The translations under genes and the position numbers were made by a program. The notes under the pieces are model-generated. The model saw only the letters and a program-made list of their open reading frames with translations. It was not told the DNA's origin and did no database searches. From Venturia oleaginea (lineage: Eukaryota > Ascomycota > Dothideomycetes > Venturiales > Venturiaceae), in the NCBI GenBank assembly GCA_013176395.1, contig JABMLP010000011.1, positions 1,426,001 through 1,490,000 on the forward strand: a stretch of 64,000 nucleotides of DNA, written 5' to 3'. Positions 31,491-39,240 of the stretch are shown piece by piece. How positions within the stretch are numbered: position 1 is the stretch's first letter; every line of letters starts with the position of its first letter.

Positions 31491-32797
31491 CTACTGTTGA
31501 TCCTCTTCGTTTCCCGAATTCTCATGCCATTTGCGTGCTTGCTTTGTTTTGACTGCGATGTCCAATCGTCGGACAAGGTGTCGAAGGTTCCTTGCCCCAT
31601 TCGGATGGTATGGGCAGGTGAAGTCAAGGCATGCATTTGGATAGACGTCTTTGCACTGAGAATCGTCCTGATCAATTGCTCGTTCAACGTCTCGTGTCAA
31701 ACGTGAGAGCCGGAAGGTCATAAACTCTAGATCTTCCTTCGATTCTCCTTCGTTGGAGTTGTCTTCTACTGTAGACTCACTGTCGTCGCCCGACATAGAC
31801 TGTAGAGATTCGTTTTCGTTTGGTGTAGACCAACTCCCGGAAATGGCTGGCAACTCTTGGAGTATTTCTCCAAGATCTTTCATTTCCTGGTGCTGAGGTA
31901 AATCGCATTCCTCATACTCGCAGCAATTCATAGGTGAGTGTCTGTGGTGGACGTGCTGTACATCTGTACTGATGTTTGGGATTTTCATGATCTTCCTGAG
32001 GGTCGTATTGTTGACTTCCTTTTCGTGAACCAGTGGAATTCCCAATCTGGTTCTCCTGGATCTTCCTCGGACTTGTGCTCCCACAGTGGGCATTCTTTGA
32101 CTTTGTACCAGTTCGATGGAATCATCCAGTGAAGATCGTGTTCCGGATTCTTTCTCATGCTTGGGTATCTGCTGATAACTTTGACAGCAGCCATTGTATT
32201 CTCAACCCCGAATTGGTTTGTGCCATACTCTGCTTTTGGCAATACCAACTGAGTGCCATAAAGACCGGGTGAGCTAGATGACGAACTCATCATAGCGAGA
32301 TGTCCTTTGACATTGCCGTTACCTTGGTAACCTCCTCTATCCCGAGGGTAGTATCCGGAGCTCTGCTTCTCGGATAGGTGTACTTTGCAGTCGTCCTCAT
32401 AACAAGCCGTCCAGCTCAGTATGTTGTGGATTGGCGGTACTGACGCATCGGATTGTAAAGCCTTGAGGTGTTCTGAGCCCATGGGTGAGTTTCCGAATCG
32501 TTGTCCCTGATTCGTGAAACGTCCAGTGTTGTTCTTTTTGGGCTTTCTGACCTGTACCTTTCTTGGATCCACGTGGACCGCTCTGAATCTTGTCGAGCTC
32601 CATTGGCTGCAGTCCGTATGAATCAACTCAAACACCTATATTCGCACGACTGTTGTTTCCATGTCCTCGATAAGAACTAACTCCCTTCCTCTGAAGTTTT
32701 CTTTCGAATAGGCGGTTATCAATCTTGATTGACGTTCCAATCATCGAGTACAGGCTCTGAGGCTGAGTTTCCTTCCGACTGATTTCATCCTTGACAG
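31491..32797 (-). pseudogene. Gag region of Gypsy B
   Basis: At the junction with the A-type leader the frame reads AEQTVKDEIS and then IDNRLFERKLQ, a gag C-terminal segment. After a stop, a 217-codon stretch (32635-31985) carries SWTACYEDDCKVHLSEKQ, a Cys/His motif seen in gag-related proteins of fungal Gypsy elements. A further frame (32093-31491) is acidic and Ser-rich with HPNGARNLRHLVRRLDIAV. The N-terminal half of gag is absent, so the captured body starts inside gag. Confidence 0.65.
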
Positions 32798-33194
32798 TCT
32801 GCTCTGCAACCCTTATTACTAAGGACAGAGCTCCTAGGGACTATGAAGGTCAAGGGTATTGAATCTCTCTTCCTAACTCTTTCTTTCCTCAGCTTATTAC
32901 AGCTTCAACTCCTAAGACTACGCTGTCTTAGGATGACCTCTGATTTCCTCTTTGTAAATTTTGCGAGAATTTACTGTGGATTGGCCCTTACAGTTGGCCC
33001 TTGCTTCTTGGAGATTCTAGCACCTTCTAGAAAATCTCAGCTTGAATTCTCTTGAATTCCCTTTTTGTTTGGCCCTTGAGGTTGGCTCTTGAGGTTGGTC
33101 TTTGAGGTTGGCCCTTGCTTCTTGGGTTAGGACAAGTGTTCTCTTCTTGAAATTCCTTTTTGTTTGGCCCTTGAGGTTGGCCCTTGCTTCTTGG

Positions 33195-33645
33195 GTTAGG
33201 TGTCCTCTTTAGGACCTTGACTCTACAGGCTCTTCCTGAGAGTACTGAAAATGGCTTGGGTGTTCTCTTTAGGACCTTGACTCTGCAGGCTCGTCCTGAG
33301 AGTACTGAAAATGGCTTGGGTGTCCTCTTTAGGACCTTGATTCTACAGGCTCTTCCTGAGAGTACTGAAATGGCTGGGGTGTCCTCTTTAGGACCTTGAC
33401 TCTGCAGGCTCGTCCTGAGAGTACTGAAAATGGCTTGGGTGTCCTCTTTAGGACCTTGACTCTACAGGCTCTTCCTGAGAGTACTGAAGTGGCTGGGGTG
33501 TCCTCTTTAGGACCTTGACTCTGCAGGCTCGTCCTGAGAGTACTGAAAATGGCTTGGGTGTCCTCTTTAGGACCTTGACTCTACAGGCTCTTCCTGAGAG
33601 TACTGAAATGGCTTGGGTGTCCTCTTTAGGACCTTGACTCACCAA
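33195..33645 (-). repeat. 60-bp tandem repeats with dimer order, Gypsy B leader
   Basis: Seven full units and one partial unit of about 60 bp (core TGTCCTCTTTAGGACCTTGA). Units alternate strictly between a CTACAGGCTCTTCCTG form and a CTGCAGGCTCGTCCTG form, giving a 120-bp higher-order repeat. Not present in the Gypsy A leader. Confidence 0.85.
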
Positions 33646-33960
33646 CAGGATTGACCTGGGAGTACTTTCAACTTGTGGGTGTCACTTTGGACGTTGTTGA
33701 TATCCCTTCGCAAAGGACAAGTTTCAACAACTCTCAATCTTCGACGTTCGTGATTACTACACAATGAGAAGATGTAGCATCCGTCCTAGGTTATGAGGTA
33801 CCTAGCAAACTCTTTCTCAATGCCTCGCTCAATGGAGGGCTTTCTCAGTGCCTCGCTCGATGGAGGGCTTTCTCGGTACCTCGCTCGATGGAGGGCTTTC
33901 TCTTTGCTCTGACGATTGCTGCAGAGACTCTCTCTTACTGTCAGCAAGAGGTATTGGTGC

Positions 33961-33973
33961 GGTACTTAGATAA
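33961..33973 (-). promoter_or_regulatory. Self-complementary primer-binding site, Gypsy B
   Basis: On the minus strand, TTATCTAAGTACC follows the 5' LTR. Its 11 nt TATCTAAGTAC are complementary to GTACTTAGATA in the LTR (plus-strand positions 34035-34045). Same PBS as Gypsy A. Confidence 0.65.
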
Positions 33974-34254
33974 TGTAAGAGTTCAACCCTCAAAGGTGTT
34001 TCGCAAGTGAGAGAAGACTGCTTGTATTTCAAAGTATCTAAGTACAAAGAAGAAAGTGTAGGTACAGGAAGAACAACTTGTATATATAATCTTCCAAGTA
34101 GGAAAAGGACATGCTGTCCTGAGAAGAGAATAGAAAGGAGTAGAAGCGCATGTGAAACGGTCCCTGAATAATCCCTGCTAGGCGCACGTGAGAACTACCA
34201 GGTAGTGCTAAGAATCCATCCAGGATAAGTTGAGAAAGGATCTATCCTTTGACA
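33974..34254 (-). repeat. 5' LTR of Gypsy B
   Basis: 281 bp, identical by eye to 28750-29030. Flanked on its right by ACTAC, the target duplication. Confidence 0.9.
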
Positions 34255-34930
34255 ACTACGAACCCGAGTCCTTTATCAAGCATATGGACGACAAGTTCTT
34301 AGATCATGAAGCGGAAGCTAAAGCTCTCGACGAGCTGAACAAGATTAGCCAAGGCAGCAGACAACCGTTCGAAGACTTCCGCCAGCAGTTCGAACAACTG
34401 ACATCGCACGCTGGATCCCTAGCGCCGCAAAGAGCCTCAAAGATCACTATCATGAACAACGCGCTCAACTACTCCCTCCAACAGACCTTGAAATCAGTGC
34501 GATTGTCCAGGGACGACTACGACACTTACGTAAAAGATGTACAGTACTTCGCGACGAAGACAGAGGCTCTATCCCACCAACGCCGCTATCCAAGTACGGA
34601 TAAGGAGACGCCAACGACTCGAGGGAGGCCACAATCACCCCAAACAGTCAGTCGTGACGCAGAAGGCGATGTCGAAATGACTGGCATCAACGCCCTTTCA
34701 GCGCAGATCGCAGCACTGATAGCTCGGGTCGATACACTCGGAAAGGATGCGAAGAAGGACCGACGACCTAGAGCGAAATGGCGATCCCAAACAGAGTTCT
34801 TGGCACTTATACAAGCGGGCAAATGCGGGCGCTGTAAGAAGCCCAAGCACCATCCGAACGTATGCGAATTCCGACCAGCAACACGTCCAAAGACTCAGGT
34901 CACTGCGGTAATCACACAGCATACCGATGA

Positions 34931-37900
34931 CTCCCTACAGGAAGCCTCATCAGAGTCGGAAAACTAGCTACCCTTGTGCATCGTCGCGCACGAGGGTCTG
35001 AAGTAGATGTACATGGCGAAGACATTACAAAGCTACCAGGCATAAGAGAAATCAAAGCAGCAAAGGATAGGATGGAAAGTACACCCTTCTTGATAGATAC
35101 CTTGATCAACGGAACTTCTTTCACCGAATCCTTCTTTGATAACGGCTGCCTCCCTTATGCTGCTTTCAGCGAGAAGAGTGTCCAAACACATCGTCTACCG
35201 CGCATCCCAATTGACACCAAACAATTGGCACTGGCTAAAGAGAGCCACGAGAACGGAGAAGACCTCCGTATTACGCACATGACCTACGCTACGATCGACA
35301 TTGATGGTCGAGCAGAGCGAGTCTATGGGTATATAGTGAAAGGATTGAGCTTCCCTATTATCCTAGGCAAGGCATGGGCAGAGAGAAACTGGGTGCGATA
35401 TATAGCAGCTAAGAGAAAGCTGCTTATTGGTCAAGGATCCCAGCGCATCACGGTAAGAGAAAAGGGGTGGCTAGAACAGAACACCAAAGCGCGAGACCGG
35501 CTCGCTCACGTGCGGGCGGCTTGTCTAGTGTCAGGATCTGTATTTGCAGCTATTGTTGGAAGGGCCCAGCGACGGTTGAGAAGAGATGGACCGGATGGTA
35601 CACAAGTGCTGGCTATCTCGATGTCGGATATCAACAAGGCCCTAAGCAAGTTAGCAGAAAGAAAACAGAGAAAGACTGAGGAAGAAATCCGACAAGAGAT
35701 ACCAGAAGAAATAGCAGAGCATGCTGATGCCTTTCTCGACGACGAAGACGGAGAGATCGCGCCCCATCAAGAGGGTCGCGATCACGTTATCGAATTGATA
35801 CGAGATGAACAAGGTCGCGAGGCAGAAGTTCCTTGGGGCCCATTATACGGCATGTCGAGGGAAGAGCTATTAGTCCTACGAAAAACACTTTCGGACTATA
35901 TGGACAAGGGCTGGATACGCGCCAGCAACTCACCAGCGGCAGCCCCAGTCTTATTTGTAAGGAAACCAGGTGGAGGCATTCGGATGTGTGTAGACTATCG
36001 GGCACTGAATCGAATCACTCGATCGGACCGCTACCCATTGCCACTAATCCGAGAAACCCTACGAAATCTAGCAACAGCGCGTTGGTACACCAAACTTGAC
36101 GTCAGAGCGGCATTTCATCGGCTCCGCATCAAGCACGGCGATGAGTGGAAAACGGCTTTTCGCACTCGATTTGGACTATTCGAATGGCTAGTTACCCCCT
36201 TCGGACTAGCTGGCGCACCCGCGAGCTTTCAACGATACATCAACGGAGTCCTACGGGAATCCCTAGATATCTGCTGTTCAGCCTACATGGACGATGTCTT
36301 GATATGGAGCGACGGCGACTATCTGGATCACATGGTTAAGGTTAACCAAATTCTTGCCAAGCTCAAGACTGCTGGACTTCGGCTAGACTTAAGCAAGTGC
36401 GAGTTTGCTGTTCAGGAGGTCAAATATCTGGGGTTCATTATCACTGCAGGAGAAGGGATCAAAGTCGACCCAGAGAAAGTTGCCGCGATTAAAGAATGGG
36501 AGGCTCCAGTCAATGTCACAGGCGTACGCTCCTTCCTAGGCTTTGCAAATTTCTACCGAGACTTCATCGACAACTTCTCAGAGCTCTCCGACCCCTTAAT
36601 CAAGTTAACACGGAAGGCCGTCGCTTTTGTCTGGAACAAAGAACATGAGAACGCCTTTCAAGTCTTGAAGGAGCTATTCATCTCCGCCCCAATACTGGCT
36701 CACTGGAATCCAGACCTGGATACGGTACTCGAGTGCGACTGCTCTGGCTACGCGCTGGGAGGCACGTTGTCGCAGAAGGATATGAAGGGAAAACTACGAC
36801 CAGTAGCATACTTCTCCCGCAAGCTCACTGCGGCTGAATGTAACTACGAGATCCACGATAAAGAATTACTGGCAGTAATCAAGTCCATTGAACACTGGAG
36901 AGGAGAACTACGCAGTGTTGCAGCACCTTTCAAAGTCCTTACCGATCACAAGAATCTCCGCTACTTTATGACAGCGCAGCGTTTGTCAGAGAGACAAGCA
37001 AGATGGTCGCTAATTCTATCTGAGTACCAATTCCAGCTGGAATTTCGCGCCGGAAAACTAGCGCAAAGACCAGACGCACTATCAAGAAGACATCAAGATA
37101 TGCCACATGACAAGAACGACGAGAGACTACAAGGGCGAGTGGCCCAGTTGATCAAGGACGAATGGCTTCCTCCTCTTTCCGAGAGGACGACCGAAACAAT
37201 CGCAATACAAGCCCTTATCTGCCCAGTCAATACACCGAATACATCCAATAGTACATGGGACGTTATACGGGAGCCCCAGCAAAATACTGGACTGGACGGT
37301 CGACACCAGCTGACTGCCGAAAACGGTCAACACCGGTCCACTACTAGGTACGGTCAAAACCGGTCAGTTGCAAAAGGATGCGATCTTTTCGAGAAACCAG
37401 AGTTACAACTTCTCTGGGATCGCGCAATAGCAGAGGACCAATCCTACGAAGCTATTCATACGGCTATAGTTACTGGCGAACGTTCCTTTCCTCCAGAGCT
37501 CAAGTTGTCGGTACAGCTACCCGAATGCGAAGTAGACGACCACGGCGCGGTCACGAGAAGAGGGATCCTATGGGTACCAGATTGGGAACCGCTGCGAACA
37601 ACGCTGGTCCAACAAACTCACGATTCCCATGTTACTGGACACCCAGGGAGAGATAGCACGCTTGCGATTCTATCCAGAAGTTTCTTTTGGCCCCAACAAT
37701 ACAAGACAGTCCGGCAGTTTGTACGTAATTGCGACGTATGTGGGAGAACAGGAATATGGCGTGATAAGAAGCGAGGTCTTCTGAAACCACTTCCAATCCC
37801 GGCCCGCTTCCACAGCGAGCTATCAATCGATTTCATGACTGATTTGCCCGCGGAGGAAAACGGCCCAAAATACCTCATGGTTATCACAGATCGCCTCCTC

Positions 37901-39052
37901 AAAAGTGTTACGTTGGAGGCTATGACTACAATGAGCGCCAAAGAGTGCGCGAAAAGGTTCTTACAATGCCACTATCGCTACCACGGATTTCCCATGGCAT
38001 TGACGTCGGACAGAGGCAGCAATTGGACAGGTCGTTTTTGGAGGAAGCTTTGCGAACTTACAAAGATTGAGCAGAGACTCTCTACAGCCTTTCATCCACA
38101 GACCGATGGCGCGACCGAGCGTATGAACCAGGAAGTTCTACGCTATCTCCGCGCCTTCATCGCATACTCCCAACTAGACTGGCCAACGCTACTACCTACG
38201 GCTATGTTAGCACTGAACAATCGTGACTCTTCAGTCACAGGGATGAGTCCATTCTATCTAACCCACGGCTACCATGCGGAACCAATCCAGAAAGTACAAC
38301 GAATCTCACCCAGTAACTCACCAACAGCCGATGCCGAGACCTTTGTGCAACGAATAGAAGAGGCACAGGAATATGCACAGGCAGCGATGGCCTGGTCCCA
38401 GCAGAAGATGGAGAACGACGCCAACAGGTCACGTCAAGCTGCCGAAACGTTAAAAAAGGGCGACAAAGTCTGGTTGAACCTTAGGAATATCAATACTCCG
38501 CAGCTATCAAAGAAACTGTCGTGGACGCAAGCCAAATACACTGTCGAGAACCAGATCTCCCCGATGGTATACGAGCTGGCTGACCTGCCAAGTGGTATCC
38601 ATAACCGTTTCCACGTTGACCTACTCCGCCGAGCCGCAACCGACACACTGCCCTCACAAGAATCCGATGATACCCAGCCGCCACCATTAGTGCCTCAAAC
38701 CGAAGAAACAGAGGCTGAGTTTGAAGTAGAACGTATACTTCGCGCAGAGAAGAAACGGGTTGGGCGAGGCTGGGTTCGTCAGTTATTAATCAAATGGAAA
38801 GGCTATGCAGATCCCGATTGGCAGCCACGTTCATTATTTACAGAAGTCGAGGACTTAGACCGCTTCGAGGCAGAGTATGGCAAGGGCGACGGTGTCGGCG
38901 AAGATATAGGAGCTCAAACAGGGGCCCGAAGAAACCGAGTAGCGGTGGCCAGCGCCTTCGAATCTGCTACAAGCTGGCAGAAGCGATGTATGGCGTTTGT
39001 CTGTTTGATTATCCCACCTACCACACCCTCTTTAGTCCTGCACACCCGGTAA
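34931..39052 (+). CDS. Pol of Gypsy C (PR-RT-RNase H-integrase-chromodomain), intact
   Basis: Open from 34931 in the -1 frame to gag; more than 1370 codons without a stop. Protease with SFFDNGCLPYAAFS (DNG active site); RT with RMCVDYRALNRI, FGLAGAPASFQ and SAYMDDVLIW; RNase H with ECDCSGYALGGTL and LTDHKNLRYF; integrase HHCC finger (HDSHVTGHPGRDST, CDVCGRTG) and DDE core (SIDFMTDLP, TSDRGSNWTG, ATERMNQE); C-terminal chromodomain FEVERILRAEKKR...LIKWKGYADPDWQPRS. The chromodomain would direct insertion to chromatin with matching histone marks. All catalytic residues are visible, so this pol may be active even though gag is interrupted. Confidence 0.95.
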   Translation, partial: LPTGSLIRVGKLATLVHRRARGSEVDVHGEDITKLPGIREIKAAKDRMESTPFLIDTLINGTSFTESFFDNGCLPYAAFSEKSVQTHRLPRIPIDTKQLALAKESHENGEDLRITHMTYATIDIDGRAERVYGYIVKGLSFPIILGKAWAERNWVRYIAAKRKLLIGQGSQRITVREKGWLEQNTKARDRLAHVRAACLVSGSVFAAIVGRAQRRLRRDGPDGTQVLAISMSDINKALSKLAERKQRKTEEEIRQEIPEEIAEHADAFLDDEDGEIAPHQEGRDHVIELIRDEQGREAEVPWGPLYGMSREELLVLRKTLSDYMDKGWIRASNSPAAAPVLFVRKPGGGIRMCVDYRALNRITRSDRYPLPLIRETLRNLATARWYTKLDVRAAFHRLRIKHGDEWKTAFRTRFGLFEWLVTPFGLAGAPASFQRYINGVLRESLDICCSAYMDDVLIWSDGDYLDHMVKVNQILAKLKTAGLRLDLSKCEFAVQEVKYLGFIITAGEGIKVDPEKVAAIKEWEAPVNVTGVRSFLGFANFYRDFIDNFSELSDPLIKLTRKAVAFVWNKEHENAFQVLKELFISAPILAHWNPDLDTVLECDCSGYALGGTLSQKDMKGKLRPVAYFSRKLTAAECNYEIHDKELLAVIKSIEHWRGELRSVAAPFKVLTDHKNLRYFMTAQRLSERQARWSLILSEYQFQLEFRAGKLAQRPDALSRRHQDMPHDKNDERLQGRVAQLIKDEWLPPLSERTTETIAIQALICPVNTPNTSNSTWDVIREPQQNTGLDGRHQLTAENGQHRSTTRYGQNRSVAKGCDLFEKPELQLLWDRAIAEDQSYEAIHTAIVTGERSFPPELKLSVQLPECEVDDHGAVTRRGILWVPDWEPLRTTLVQQTHDSHVTGHPGRDSTLAILSRSFFWPQQYKTVRQFVRNCDVCGRTGIWRDKKRGLLKPLPIPARFHSELSIDFMTDLPAEENGPKYLMVITDRLLKSVTLEAMTTMSAKECAKRFLQCHYRYHGFPMALTSDRGSNWTGRFWRKLCELTKIEQRLSTAFHPQTDGATERMNQEVLRYLRAFIAYSQLDWPTLLPTAMLALNNRDSSVTGMSPFYLTHGYHAEPIQKVQRISPSNSPTADAETFVQRIEEAQEYAQAAMAWSQQKMENDANRSRQAAETLKKGDKVWLNLRNINTPQLSKKLSWTQAKYTVENQISPMVYELADLPSGIHNRFHVDLLRRAATDTLPSQESDDTQPPPLVPQTEETEAEFEVERILRAEKKRVGRGWVRQLLIKWKGYADPDWQPRSLFTEVEDLDRFEAEYGKGDGVGEDIGAQTGARRNRVAVASAFESATSWQKRCMAFVCLIIPPTTPSLVLHTR

Positions 39053-39064
39053 GGAGAGGGGTAA
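39051..39064 (+). promoter_or_regulatory. Polypurine tract of Gypsy C
   Basis: AAGGAGAGGGGTAA directly before the right LTR; primes plus-strand DNA synthesis. It overlaps the pol stop codon. Confidence 0.65.
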
Positions 39065-39240
39065 TGTTATGGGCATGGCCCATGGTTGGTATAGGCTAAG
39101 AGCCTAAGCCTGATTGAGCCTAGTATAGAGAAAGAACCTCATTGAGGTTCTCTGTTTGTAGATACCTTCACTCCTTAACTGAATCTAAACAATCTTTGGC
39201 TACGAGTATGCTGCGTCTTTCCAGCTACCGTCCCGTAATA
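39065..39240 (+). repeat. 3' LTR of Gypsy C
   Basis: 176 bp; differs from 28153-28328 by one T/C in CACTCYTTAACTG. Confidence 0.9.

Larger units (their letters stand above)
28750..34254 (-). mobile_element. Gypsy element B, chimeric and non-autonomous
   Basis: Minus-strand element with 281-bp LTRs (28750-29030 and 33974-34254) that I read as identical, and target duplication ACTAC (28745-28749, 34255-34259) in gag of Gypsy C. LTRs, PBS and the leader (33973 to about 32800) are homologous to Gypsy A. From about 32797 onward the body belongs to a different Gypsy family with broken gag-pol and no integrase core. The polypurine tract GGGGGAGAAGAAGGG is at 29033-29047. Confidence 0.9.
28354..34967 (+). 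pseudogene. Gag of Gypsy C, split by Gypsy B
   Basis: Two coding parts, 28354-28749 and 34260-34967, are in frame with each other across the 5-bp duplication ACTAC that flanks Gypsy B. Together they are about 367 codons. The N-terminal part ends at NGEQHDNY; the C-terminal part starts EPESFIKHMDDKF, has the Gln/Arg-rich FEDFRQQFEQL capsid-like helix and a CGRCKKPKHHPNVC zinc-knuckle-like motif near the end. The nested element destroys the reading frame. The last codons overlap the pol frame by 37 nt. Confidence 0.85.
28153..39240 (+). mobile_element. Gypsy element C (chromovirus), interrupted by Gypsy B
   Basis: LTRs 28153-28328 and 39065-39240 (176 bp) differ at one position. Self-priming PBS, gag, pol with integrase and chromodomain, and a polypurine tract AAGGAGAGGGGTAA just before the right LTR. 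Without the 5505-bp nested Gypsy B it would be about 5.6 kb with open gag and pol. The 5-bp flanks (CCTAG, GTCTG) do not match, so one side has been rearranged. Confidence 0.9.

Noticed and set aside
33184..33399. Array of regular repeats considered as CRISPR
   Set aside because: Units are contiguous with no unique spacers, and the genome is fungal.
28141..39240. Strong RIP (repeat-induced point mutation) of the Gypsy elements
   Set aside because: Gypsy C pol is fully open, the B LTRs look identical and the C LTRs differ at one base, so heavy RIP is not evident. A dinucleotide (TpA/ApT) index over each element would be the decisive test.
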